From positions 1 through 58,669 of IMG/VR virus record IMGVR_UViG_3300046804_003055: a stretch of DNA of 58,669 bases; one strand, 5' to 3'. Under the pieces are notes generated by a model that was given only the letters and a program-made list of their open reading frames with translations, had not been told where the DNA came from and ran no database searches. Below, piece after piece: positions 6,703 through 17,300 of the stretch; the first letter of the stretch is position 1; the number at the start of each line of letters is the position of its first letter. The position numbers and the translations under genes are program-made. This DNA is from a virus.

Positions 6703-8871
6703 ATGTTAGATCAAGCAACTAGTGCCATAAATTCAGCAATTAAAACAGTAGCAGTTATAGGATCGGTAGTTTCGGCCTCCTCAGCTATAAAAGATAAGAT
6801 AAACGGTACTGACACGATGGTAAAATCAGTGCCCGGTTTAAAATTACCATTACCCAATCCATTATTTAAATACGCAACATATGATTATGTTTTAGGTATT
6901 GCAGTTTTAACTGACGATGAGTTAAATTATCCTGACAAGTCTTATCGATCAGGTAAAAGATTATCGTTAATATGCAAATCTGCCAACGCAGATCCTAGCA
7001 ATAGAGTATTAACACCTTACGGAAAGTTAGATTTTTTTATAGAAAATTTAACGTTAAACAGCACATTAGGTTATGAAGCAAATAATAATACAAACGTAAC
7101 CGGTATTAGCTTTGAAATTATTGAACCGTATAGTATGGGATTATTTACGATTGCTTGTCAGCAGGCAAGTTGGAAAGCCGGCCACAACAATTGGCGCTCA
7201 GCCCCATTTGTACTAACAATAGATTTTAGAGGCAATCAAGAAAATGGCACTATGGCTAAAATTGCCGGTGCTAGTAGACAAATTCCTTTTAAGTTTACTG
7301 AAATAGAAGCAACTGTAAAAGAATCAGGAACAGTTTATCGCTGTACAGCCATGCCTTATAATCAATTAGCATTTACTACAAAAAGTGCAGTATTAAAATC
7401 TGACACAGCAATATCAGGAGCAACAGTTCAAGAAGTTTTGCAAACAGGAGACAAAAGTTTACAAGCTGTTCTAAATAAACGATTAACACAACTAAAAACT
7501 GATGGTATAGTAGCAGTTCCCGACGAAATAATTATTTTGTTTCCCACCGATTATTCATCACAAGCATCTTCACCTGGAAATACAGATGCAGGCGCAACAT
7601 CTGACCCTAAACAAATTTCAGCAGAAGAAATTTATAAAGTATTAGGAGTTACTAAATCTGGTAATAATTTGGCAGTGCAGGCTACGGCAGACTGCAATGA
7701 ATTGGGTTTATCTTCTTTAGGTTTTGATCAAGCAAGGAAAGGTACACCACCTATAGGAAAAGATAATCAAATTTATGATCCTAAATTAAAAGTTAATGTA
7801 AGAGCCAATAATACAGCAGATCCTTCTGTGTCAGATTTTAAATTTAGCCAAGAATCGGATATTCCAAACGCAATAAATCAAGTACTTTTACAAAGTAAAT
7901 TTGCAGTAGATACGTTGGGAGCAGATAGATTAAGTCCTGAGGGGTGGAGAAAATGGTGGCGAATTGATTCTCAGGTTTATATTGTATCAACAGATGCAAA
8001 TGATAGTTCTACAGGCGAAAAACCAAAAATTATTGTTTATAGAGTCATACCATATAAAGTGCATGCCAGTACCGCAGCTCCCCCTAATGTTAAAGTTCCA
8101 GGCTTTGACAAATTAAAACTTGAAGTAGTTAAAGAATACAATTATATCTATACAGGTAAAAACGTTGACGTTTTAAGATTTGACATTACTTTATCAAATA
8201 CATTCACCGCAATGTTAGCAGCTGACGGTTTAAAAAGAAGTCAAGACGTAAAAACAGCAGCCGACGACGGCGGAACAGACACTACCGATACTAATATAGC
8301 GCCAGCAGTTAATGGAAACCCGGTAGAAAAGAAAGCAGGCGTTACTCCTACTTCAGTTAGTTACACTGGATTAAACACAACTAGTGATAGGAAAGGTGGC
8401 GGTGGCCCTGATACAGAAGGTACGCGAGCTGCTCGCGTTTTTCATGATTCTATAACTTTAGGTAAAGATTTAATAAGATTAAACATGGAAATAATAGGAG
8501 ATCCTTATTTTATAGCACAAAGCGGAATGGGTAATTATACTTCTAGAATTACTCAATTTAATAATTTAAATTCTGACGGAACCATCAATTATCAAGACGG
8601 AGAAGTTGATATTCTAGTAAATTTTAGGACCCCTGTTGACATTAATCAATCAACCGGCCTTTACAATTTTAGTAAAAGCAGTAAAACTGCCCCCGTACTG
8701 CAATTTTCGGGGTTATATAGAGTAACAAATGTAACTAGCGTCTTTAAAGAAGGTAAATTTACTCAAACATTAGAAGGGCCGCGCAGACCAATGCAAGAAG
8801 GTACAAAAACAGCAACTAAAACCCAAACTTATAATACAAGTAATACAGCACCTACGGAGCCTAAAACATGA
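6703..8871 (+). CDS. Baseplate hub/structural protein, possibly gp27-like
   Basis: A 722-residue protein without membrane segments or a recognised enzyme motif. It has a short alanine-rich N-terminus, a segment LFKYATYDYVLGIAVLTD near residue 55, a middle part with low-complexity Asp/Thr/Gly linkers (about 515-585), and a C-terminal region ending in FTQTLEGPRRP. The position between gp53 and the gp5-like spike, and an ATGA overlap with the spike gene, suggest the hub component that carries the spike, the role of gp27 in T4. It is almost twice the length of T4 gp27, and I see no motif that proves the assignment. Confidence 0.6.
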   Translation: MLDQATSAINSAIKTVAVIGSVVSASSAIKDKINGTDTMVKSVPGLKLPLPNPLFKYATYDYVLGIAVLTDDELNYPDKSYRSGKRLSLICKSANADPSNRVLTPYGKLDFFIENLTLNSTLGYEANNNTNVTGISFEIIEPYSMGLFTIACQQASWKAGHNNWRSAPFVLTIDFRGNQENGTMAKIAGASRQIPFKFTEIEATVKESGTVYRCTAMPYNQLAFTTKSAVLKSDTAISGATVQEVLQTGDKSLQAVLNKRLTQLKTDGIVAVPDEIIILFPTDYSSQASSPGNTDAGATSDPKQISAEEIYKVLGVTKSGNNLAVQATADCNELGLSSLGFDQARKGTPPIGKDNQIYDPKLKVNVRANNTADPSVSDFKFSQESDIPNAINQVLLQSKFAVDTLGADRLSPEGWRKWWRIDSQVYIVSTDANDSSTGEKPKIIVYRVIPYKVHASTAAPPNVKVPGFDKLKLEVVKEYNYIYTGKNVDVLRFDITLSNTFTAMLAADGLKRSQDVKTAADDGGTDTTDTNIAPAVNGNPVEKKAGVTPTSVSYTGLNTTSDRKGGGGPDTEGTRAARVFHDSITLGKDLIRLNMEIIGDPYFIAQSGMGNYTSRITQFNNLNSDGTINYQDGEVDILVNFRTPVDINQSTGLYNFSKSSKTAPVLQFSGLYRVTNVTSVFKEGKFTQTLEGPRRPMQEGTKTATKTQTYNTSNTAPTEPKT

Positions 8872-10400
8872 CAAACTACAATGAAGATTTTGCACCTCAC
8901 CGGCCTGCAGAATCTAGACCAGGCCCGTATCTAGCTAGGGTAGTTAGTCACCTTGATACTACCTATATGGGAGTATTAGAAGTTGAAATTTTAAGACCTG
9001 TAGGAAATACTCAAGAAGAAGGCCAATTACACCAAGTAAAGTATATGAGCCCATTTTATGGTGCTACCGATTCTTCTTTTCTTGGTAAAGATCCTGACGA
9101 CTATAATAACACTCAAAAATCTTACGGATTTTGGATGATACCGCCAGATGTCGGCACAACCGTAATTATAATTTTCATTGACGGCGACCCAAAGCGTGGT
9201 TACTGGATTGGTTGTGTACCAGATGAGAATATGAATTTTATGTTGCCAGGACTTGCCGCAACAGGCCAAGTGATAGATAGCGAAAAAAGAAGTCCTACAG
9301 CTGAATACAATAAAGTAGTAAATGATAGTAATGCAGATCCAAACTCATTTAAAAAACCAATACACCCATTAGCCGCGGTACTTGAATCTCAAGGACTTTT
9401 AGAAGATGACATTAGGGGAATAACAACTTCTAGTGCTCGCCGAGAAACACCTAGTATGGTATTTGGCATTAGTACTCCTGGCCCGGTTGATAAACAACCA
9501 GGAGCAAAACAAGGCCCTATCGGAAAGGCAGAACATCAAATACCTAATGCTTATGTTAGCCATTTAGGTGGCACTACTTTTGTAATGGATGACGGTGATG
9601 ACAAATTTTTGCGTAAAACTAATGCTAGCGAAGGTCCGCCTGATTATTCTGCTGTAGAACAAGGTGAAACAGACGGTGATGTTACTATTCCTCATAACGA
9701 GTTATTTCGTATAAGGACTCGTACTGGACATCAAATTTTATTACATAATAGTGAAGATTTAATTTATATTTCAAATAGCAGAGGAACTGCATGGATAGAA
9801 TTAAGCAGTGATGGTAAAATTGATATCTATGCCAAAGATAGTATTAGTGTAAGAACAGAAAACGATTTTAATTTTTACGCCAATCGAGATTTTAACATTG
9901 AAGTTGGTAGAAATTTTAATTTAAAAGTAGCAGAAAGGCACCAGACAGAAGTTGGAAGTAATAAAATTTCTATAGTAAACGGCAATGTAGTTTTACAAGT
10001 AGATGGAAATAGAGATGAAACAGTTAGTGGTACAACAACTTTATCTACAGGCAGCGGTCATACAATAACTGCTGGCGGCGATTTTGAAGTAAAAGCAGCC
10101 AATACTAATATTGACGGCGGAAATATTCATTTGAATTCAGACAATTTTGGAGGAACCGCTGCCGACACTCCAGAACCCTTAAATACTTTTGAAAATCCAA
10201 CCGAAGTAGAAGGCGAAACAGTTGAAAGTATCATGTTGCGTGTGCCTACGACAGAACCTTACCCGCATCATGAAAATTTAGACCCTGTAAATTTTAAAAC
10301 AGAAATGACAGATAGAGAAACCGGAAGTGTTATAAATGTACCAGATTATTGGAAAAAATACTCAACAATTACAGACACTTTTTTAAAAATAAAAGGATAA
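8868..10400 (+). CDS. 5: Baseplate central spike, gp5-like without lysozyme domain
   Basis: Residues 1-135 look like the gp5/VgrG OB-fold (YLARVVSHLD, MGVLEVEILRP, YGFWMIPPDVGTTVIIIF, GYWIGCVPD). Residues about 315-420 form short repeats of the gp5 C-terminal triangular beta-helix type (DFNFYANRDFNIEVGRNFNL and following), which form the membrane-piercing needle as a trimer. No lysozyme domain is present between them, in contrast to T4 gp5 but as in several marine T4-like phages. The start overlaps the preceding hub gene as ATGA. Another enzyme must supply peptidoglycan cleavage; none was found in the window. Confidence 0.85.
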   Translation: MTNYNEDFAPHRPAESRPGPYLARVVSHLDTTYMGVLEVEILRPVGNTQEEGQLHQVKYMSPFYGATDSSFLGKDPDDYNNTQKSYGFWMIPPDVGTTVIIIFIDGDPKRGYWIGCVPDENMNFMLPGLAATGQVIDSEKRSPTAEYNKVVNDSNADPNSFKKPIHPLAAVLESQGLLEDDIRGITTSSARRETPSMVFGISTPGPVDKQPGAKQGPIGKAEHQIPNAYVSHLGGTTFVMDDGDDKFLRKTNASEGPPDYSAVEQGETDGDVTIPHNELFRIRTRTGHQILLHNSEDLIYISNSRGTAWIELSSDGKIDIYAKDSISVRTENDFNFYANRDFNIEVGRNFNLKVAERHQTEVGSNKISIVNGNVVLQVDGNRDETVSGTTTLSTGSGHTITAGGDFEVKAANTNIDGGNIHLNSDNFGGTAADTPEPLNTFENPTEVEGETVESIMLRVPTTEPYPHHENLDPVNFKTEMTDRETGSVINVPDYWKKYSTITDTFLKIKG

Positions 10401-10405
10401 GTTAA

Positions 10406-10843
10406 ATGGCTTCTACAATATATTCCAAACCAGTAGTTACATCCGTAAACAATATTAATACGCCCTCTATGATGATGTATAGGGGATTTAGTACAGTTAG
10501 CTCTAATACACAGAACTATAGTCTTTATGATTTAGAGTTAATTAAACAAGATTTGTTAAATCATTTTTATGTAAGAAAAGGTGAGCGCTTGATGAATCCT
10601 CGCTTTGGCACAATTATATGGGATTTGTTATTTGAACCCCTTACTGAACAAATTAAAAATTTAATAATACAAAATGTGAACGAAATACTAAATTTTGATC
10701 CTAGAATAAGCGCAGGAAATATCATAGTAACACAATATGATACTGGATTACAAATAGAATGTAGCTTAAAATATTTGTCTTATAATTTAACTGAAAATTT
10801 GAAAATACAATTCGACCAAAATAACAATTTAATGATATCTTAA
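10406..10843 (+). CDS. 25: Baseplate wedge subunit gp25
   Basis: The 145-residue protein matches gp25: after a variable N-terminus it has DLELIKQDLLNHFYVRKGER, then the core NPRFGTIIWDLLFEPLTE, with the glutamate-proline pair of the EPR-type motif, and a C-terminal beta segment. gp25 lies in the core bundle of each wedge and starts sheath assembly. It follows gp5 by five bases with AAAGGA before its ATG. It is the last gene before the next late promoter. Confidence 0.92.
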   Translation: MASTIYSKPVVTSVNNINTPSMMMYRGFSTVSSNTQNYSLYDLELIKQDLLNHFYVRKGERLMNPRFGTIIWDLLFEPLTEQIKNLIIQNVNEILNFDPRISAGNIIVTQYDTGLQIECSLKYLSYNLTENLKIQFDQNNNLMIS

Positions 10844-10863
10844 ACTACGCATATTATTTTTCA

Positions 10864-10871
10864 AATAAATA
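10864..10871 (+). promoter_or_regulatory. Late promoter (AATAAATA) before gp6
   Basis: AATAAATA within an AT-rich intergenic segment, 18 bases before the gp6 ATG at 10890. A good ribosome site (AGGAAT) lies between them. Confidence 0.75.
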
Positions 10872-10889
10872 TCTAATATAGGAATAAAA

Positions 10890-13800
10890 ATGAGCTCAAC
10901 TGATCGTCAAAATAATTTGTTAGTTTCAGAGGACTGGCAAAAAATTTATCAAACATACAAAAATGCCAATTTTCAAAGCTATGATTTTGAAAATTTACGC
11001 AGAATAATGGTTGATTATTTAAGAACAAATTATTCTGAAGATTTTAACGATTATATAGAATCCAGCGAATACCTTGCTTTAATTGATTTGATTGCATATA
11101 TTGGACAAAGTATAGCTTTCCGTGTTGATCTTAATGCTAGAGAAAACTTTTTAGAACTTGCAGAGCGTCGTGAGAGCGTGTTAAGATTAGCAAAGTTAAT
11201 AGGATATAATGCTAGCAGAAATAAACCATCACAAGGCCTGTTAAAAATTAATACAATATCTACAACTGAAACCGTTTTAGATACAAACGGCAGAAATTTA
11301 GCAGGACAATTTATAACTTGGAACGATCCTAGTAACGTAAATTGGTATGATCAATTTATTAAAAACATTAATGCAGCCTTGCTGACAACAAATCAATTTG
11401 GAAACCCAATAGACTCTGCTAAGATTTACAATGTTCCAACCGGACAGTATAGATTTAATAGTTCAAATTCTAATGTTCCAATTTACAGTTTTTCAAAAAC
11501 TATTTCTGGTAGGGCAATGAATTTTGAAGTTACAAGTACAACTTTTAAAGGTGAAAGTTACATATATGAAGAAGCGCCTAAGTTAGGTAATAGCATGGCT
11601 TGTATTTTTAAAGATGATGGGTATGGTGCCGGTAGTGCTGGAACTGGTTTTTTCTTTAATTTTATTCAGGGAACATTAAATCAGGGAACTTTTACAATTA
11701 CTCAACCTAGTAGTAATCAAACAATTGACATTGATTCTGATAATGTTAATAATAATGATATTTGGTTGTATCAGTTGGACACTAATACCGGAGCAGAAAA
11801 TACTTTATGGACAAAAGTTCCCGCTTTAGCAGGAAATAATATAATCTACAACAGTATAAACACAAATACAACTACCGTTTATTCTGTTACAACAAGAACA
11901 AACGATAATATAACTTTAAATTTTGGTGACGGAACATTTGGAAAACTTCCAGTAGGAACTTTTAAAATTTATTATAGAATTAGTAACGGGTTGAGTTATA
12001 CAATTAACCCGTCGGATATCGTGAATGTTTCTATTAGTATACCATATGTTTCTGCTAAAGGTCAAAATGAGACGCTAAGTGTATCATTAAACTTACCTTC
12101 AAGTGTTCAAAATAGTTCGCAAACTGAGTCTAATACAACTATTAAAAACAATGCTCCAGCAGTATATTATACTCAAAATCGAATGATTACCGGAGAAGAT
12201 TATAATATAAGCCCATTGTCCTCATCAACGTCTGTTGCAAAAATTAAAGCAATAAATCGTTCAAGTAGCGGAATAAGTCGTTATTTTGATTTGGTAGATC
12301 CAACCGGCAAGTACAGTAGCACAAATCTATATGGGTCAGATGGAGTAATTTATAAAGATGAATACACTAATAAATTTACTTTTTCTTACCAAACTAAAAA
12401 TGACATTGAAGGCGAAATTGTTAATACTATAATACCTTTGCTGTCTTCTGCAGAACTCAAGAATCTCTACTATTCATATTTTAAAAATTATGTTACAAGT
12501 AGCCTTAATATTTCTTGGTACGTTAAAAGCTCGGATAGCAATACTTCAACAGGATATGTTGGAGATATTGTAACTGAAAGACCTTATCAAGTGGGTTCTT
12601 ATACAAATACAATCTTAAAATATTGTACTCCGGGATCTTTAATAAAATTTATTGCACCTACTGGATATTATTTTAATTTAAAAAATAAAAATTTGTTAAC
12701 GCAAGGATCTCAAGGAGTTTCAAACTCATCATCTTACATTTGGGCAGAAGTTGTTTCGATTATTGACGATGGTACATCTAACGGTACTGGGGTTTTATCA
12801 AATGGTCTAGGACCGATATCATTAGCACAAAACATACCTGCAGGTGCTATAGTTTCACAAATTATACCTAAGTTAACTACGGTATTATCTAGTTCAATTA
12901 TTGCAACTATGATTGATTTAATAAGTGAAAATAAGTTTTTTGGTTTAAGATATGATGCAGATAATCAATTATGGAAAATTATTTTTGAAAGTAACTTGAA
13001 TCTAATTAATAATTTTAATTTAGGCAATCAAGGTAGTACTAGTAATCTTCAAACTGACTCGAGTTGGTTTATATTGTTTACTACAGATAATATTAACTAC
13101 ACAGTTACTACAAGAAATTTAAGGTATGTTTTTGAAAGCGCAAAAGAAATTAGTTTTTATTTTGAAAATGATCAAAAAATCTACGATGTAGTTTCTGGAT
13201 CAATTGTAAATGATAATATTAATATATTAAGTATTAATCAAAACTATGCATCTAATAATGGTACAGATAGTTTTACCAATGATATATCATGGAAAGTAAG
13301 CTCTAAATTTATAGGATTAGACGGATATACTGATCCAAAAAAATTAATTTTAACTTTTACAGATGTTGATAATAACGGAACTGTAGATAACCCACAAATT
13401 TTTGATGATATTCTAGCCGAATCATCAGGCGCCGCCAACAGTAAATTTATAGTCCAACAAAAATATAATATTTCTGTAGGACAACAAGATTACAAATATG
13501 TGCCAAACAATTATCTAACTGGACCTGTAATAATTTTAACCACCGATCCAAGCGATACAAGCACTTACACAGACGGCCAATATTTTTATATTACTTCAAC
13601 TAATGTTGTTAAGAAATATAATTCAACAACAGGGGAACTTGTTCCAAACCTTGACTATAAAGTTTATAAAGGAAGAGATAATTTAAAATTTCAGTATACT
13701 CATAGCGCAGACTATGACAGTAGAATAGATCCCGGAAGCAGTAATATTATTGATTTATATGTTCTTACCTCTAGTTATGATACAAACTTTAGGCAATGGT

Positions 13801-14363
13801 TAGCCGGAGCTAATATGACTCAACCATTGCCCCCAAGCGCAACAGAATTAAGTAATACCTTATCTAGTACATTAAATCCAATTAAATCAATAAGTGATGA
13901 AATAGTTTATCATCCTGTTAGCTATACTTTACTATTTGGTTCTTTAGCAGACACAAGTTTGCAGGCAAATTTTAATGTTATTATTAATAGCAATTCTGTA
14001 GTTTCAGAGTCTGATGTTAAGGCAAGAATTTTAACTGCAATAAATTCTTTTTTTGCTTTAGAAAACTGGAATTTTGGAGACACATTTTATTTTAGTGAAT
14101 TAGCTACCTATGTTATCAATGAACTAACTCCGGATATTACTGGATTTGTAATTGTACCAGTACAAACAGACAAGTATTTTGGTAGTTTATTTCAAATAGA
14201 ATGTTCTAGTAATAAAATTTTTATAAGTTGTGCCACTACCGATAACATAAAAATAGTTTCAGGCTTTACCTCGGATAATTTAAAAACAGTAGCAGGGTCG
14301 TCTGTTTTGTCTGTTGTTTCACAAACTATTTCTAGCTCGACAAACGGAGGCTTGAATGGCTAA
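10890..14363 (+). CDS. 6: Baseplate wedge subunit gp6
   Basis: The N-terminal 120 residues are highly typical of gp6 in T4-like phages (SEDWQKIYQTYKNANFQSY, RIMVDYLRTNYSEDFNDYI, LIAYIGQSIAFRVDLNAREN, LAERRESVLRLAKLIGYNA). gp6 forms the ring that ties the six wedges together. At 1157 residues it is nearly twice the T4 protein (660). The extra middle and C-terminal part is rich in Asn, Ser and Thr and appears to be mostly beta structure. It overlaps the next gene by eight bases, so gp6 and the giant protein are translationally coupled. Confidence 0.92.
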   Translation: MSSTDRQNNLLVSEDWQKIYQTYKNANFQSYDFENLRRIMVDYLRTNYSEDFNDYIESSEYLALIDLIAYIGQSIAFRVDLNARENFLELAERRESVLRLAKLIGYNASRNKPSQGLLKINTISTTETVLDTNGRNLAGQFITWNDPSNVNWYDQFIKNINAALLTTNQFGNPIDSAKIYNVPTGQYRFNSSNSNVPIYSFSKTISGRAMNFEVTSTTFKGESYIYEEAPKLGNSMACIFKDDGYGAGSAGTGFFFNFIQGTLNQGTFTITQPSSNQTIDIDSDNVNNNDIWLYQLDTNTGAENTLWTKVPALAGNNIIYNSINTNTTTVYSVTTRTNDNITLNFGDGTFGKLPVGTFKIYYRISNGLSYTINPSDIVNVSISIPYVSAKGQNETLSVSLNLPSSVQNSSQTESNTTIKNNAPAVYYTQNRMITGEDYNISPLSSSTSVAKIKAINRSSSGISRYFDLVDPTGKYSSTNLYGSDGVIYKDEYTNKFTFSYQTKNDIEGEIVNTIIPLLSSAELKNLYYSYFKNYVTSSLNISWYVKSSDSNTSTGYVGDIVTERPYQVGSYTNTILKYCTPGSLIKFIAPTGYYFNLKNKNLLTQGSQGVSNSSSYIWAEVVSIIDDGTSNGTGVLSNGLGPISLAQNIPAGAIVSQIIPKLTTVLSSSIIATMIDLISENKFFGLRYDADNQLWKIIFESNLNLINNFNLGNQGSTSNLQTDSSWFILFTTDNINYTVTTRNLRYVFESAKEISFYFENDQKIYDVVSGSIVNDNINILSINQNYASNNGTDSFTNDISWKVSSKFIGLDGYTDPKKLILTFTDVDNNGTVDNPQIFDDILAESSGAANSKFIVQQKYNISVGQQDYKYVPNNYLTGPVIILTTDPSDTSTYTDGQYFYITSTNVVKKYNSTTGELVPNLDYKVYKGRDNLKFQYTHSADYDSRIDPGSSNIIDLYVLTSSYDTNFRQWLAGANMTQPLPPSATELSNTLSSTLNPIKSISDEIVYHPVSYTLLFGSLADTSLQANFNVIINSNSVVSESDVKARILTAINSFFALENWNFGDTFYFSELATYVINELTPDITGFVIVPVQTDKYFGSLFQIECSSNKIFISCATTDNIKIVSGFTSDNLKTVAGSSVLSVVSQTISSSTNGGLNG

Positions 14364-17300
14364 AAAAAATACTCCTTTTGGAAATAATTCTACTACAGTA
14401 AACCTATTACCAAAATTTTACCAAACTGCAACTAATTCAAAATTTTTAAATGCAACAATAGAGCAGTTATATCAGCCAGGAGCAACTACTAAAATAAATG
14501 GGTACGTAGGAAGACAAAATGCAAAGGCTGCTACCGCCTCTGACATCTTTATACAAGCCCAGTCTAATGATAGGCAAAATTATCAACTAGAGCCTGGCGT
14601 TTCAATAAACGACGATTTAAACAATATTAAATTTTATAAAGATTATATTGATTATATTAATCAAATAAATGTCTTTGGCGGCAACACATTAAATCATAGT
14701 AGACTTAACGAACAAGAATTCTATAGTTGGGATCCGCACATTGATTGGGATAAATTTGTAAACTTTCAAAATTACTATTGGCTTCCATACGGGCCTGATA
14801 CTATTGATTTAGGTCTAGTTCCTTACTTAGTAAGTACATATTCTGTCAATCTTCAACCTACTAGCGATGCTAATGTTTATGTTTTTTCCCCAGACGGTAA
14901 ATCTTATAACCCTATTTTAAAGTTATATAAAGGTATAACTTATAAATTTGTAATTGATAGTCCTAATAATCCTTTTAGTATAAAAACATTTAGATCAATT
15001 GGCGAATCTAATAGATATTCAACAAAAGATTTAATTAATGGTATTGAAAAAGGCACTTTGACCTTTACAGTACCCTTTGATGCACCAAGTTTGTTATTCT
15101 ACCAAAGCGAAACAGACATAAATGTTGGCGGCGCAATCGAAATTTCAACATTAGACGAAAGTTTTATTTTTGATGTAGAAAAAGATTTAATAGGAAAAAG
15201 AAATTTTACTTTATCAAATGGTCAATCTTTAAGTAACGGAATGAAAATTTCTTTTGCAAATAATGTTCTTCCTAAAACTTATTCTACTGGAGAATATTAT
15301 GTAGAAGGTGTGGGGTCAGCTATAAAATTAATTAAGGCCGCTATTACAAATGTGGCTGGTTCTTATGCCTTAACTCAAACAACAAAGTTTGATTTTACAC
15401 CGTTTGATACAGAACCATTTGGTGATAGTATCGGATATCCTGCTGATAAAGATTACTTTACAATTAATAGAGCAAGTAAAGATGCTAACCCGTGGAGTAG
15501 ATATAATCGCTGGTTCCATAAAGATGTTATAATAGCCAGTGCATTATACAATAATGCTGAAACTAATATCGATCAATTGCAAAGAGCGGTTAGACCTATT
15601 ATAGAATTTGAAGCAGATCTTAAACTTTATAACTTTGGAAATATTTTATTAGCAGATATTGATGTAATTGATACTTATACGACTGATGTTTTTTCAATAA
15701 TTGAGGGGTCAAAAGGCTATAATATTGATGGTATTAATTTGTCTGATGGACATTTGGTACTTTTTACTGCTGATACAGACGAATTAGTAAAAAACAAAAT
15801 TTACAAAGTAAGTTTTGTAAACATTCTTGGCTATAGACAAATACATTTAGAAGAATATGCTACCCCTACTATCAATAATACTGTTATTGTTAGACAGGGA
15901 GTTTTAAATCAAGGCAAAGGTTATTGGTTTGACGGCTCTACATGGTTATATGCACAACAAAAAACTACAGTAAATCAACCACCTAAATTTGATATTGTCG
16001 ATGATAATGGTATTAGTTTTAGTAATTTTGACACTTATCCTAGTAGCACGTTTACTGGTACAACACTTTTTGAATATAAAAAAGGTAACAGCATTATTGA
16101 TCCTGTTTTAGGATTTTCTTTAGCCTATCAAAACGTTAACAATATAGGAGACATTGTTTTTAATTTTACTCTAGAAACAGATTCTTTTAATTATAAGATT
16201 AATAATGCAATTGTTACTAAAAATATCAATGTAGGTTATTTGTCAAAATTAACTATAAGCGATAATATAGAATTTGTTAATGGGTGGACAACATCTTCAA
16301 TTACTGATTACCAAGCAGCAGTAAGAATTTACAAAAATATTTTAGGATCAAGTATACTTTTAGATGCATATGATGATGCAAATAAATTAGATGATATAGA
16401 TATTAAAGTTTATATTAACGGTAACAGAATTAATAGAGACCAGTGGACGCTAACAGATACTAGTCCTTATAAAACAATCCAATTAAGTTCTAATATTCAA
16501 ATATCTACTAATGACATTATTACAGTTAGAAGTTTTTCATCACAACCAATAAATGACAATGCATTTTATGAAATTCCTATTAACTTACAAAATAATCCTT
16601 TAAATGGAACAATTGGAGATTTTACTTTAGGAGAAGTTATTAATCATGTAGACAGCATTATTGATAACATTAGCAATTTAGGACCTTCATATAAAAATAT
16701 TTTACCAATTGATTTTATAGGAACATTTCCTGGATCAAGTAATCTAAGAGATTGCGGGAACTTAACATCTTACGGCACAAAATTTGTACAACATAGCGGG
16801 CCATCTAGTCTTAGTTTATATCATGTAACTAACGAAAATAATAATATTGTAAAAGCATTAGAGCAGGCAAATGCAGATTACAATAATTTTAAAAGGCAAT
16901 TTATTAATACAGTATCTTCATTAGGGTATGATGCTGATGCATATAATATTGTTAACAAAGTATTCCAACAAATAACATTAAACAAGCCCTCAACAGCTCC
17001 ATATTATTTTAGTGATATGGTTCCTTTTGGAGCGTCTGTAAAAACTAATCTTAATGTGGCTGATTATAGGATAAAAAAATATCCATTAACTAGCGTTTTT
17101 ACTTTAGATGAGCTTTCAAATAAAGCAGTTGGTGTATACTTAAATGGTAATCAATTATTATATAAAAAGGATTATATTTTTGATGAATTGGGATTTATTG
17201 AAATTTTATGCAATTTAAATAATGATGATGTTATTACAACCTATGAGTATGAAAGTACAGACGGATGTTTTGTACCAGCAACACCTACTAAATTAGGTCT

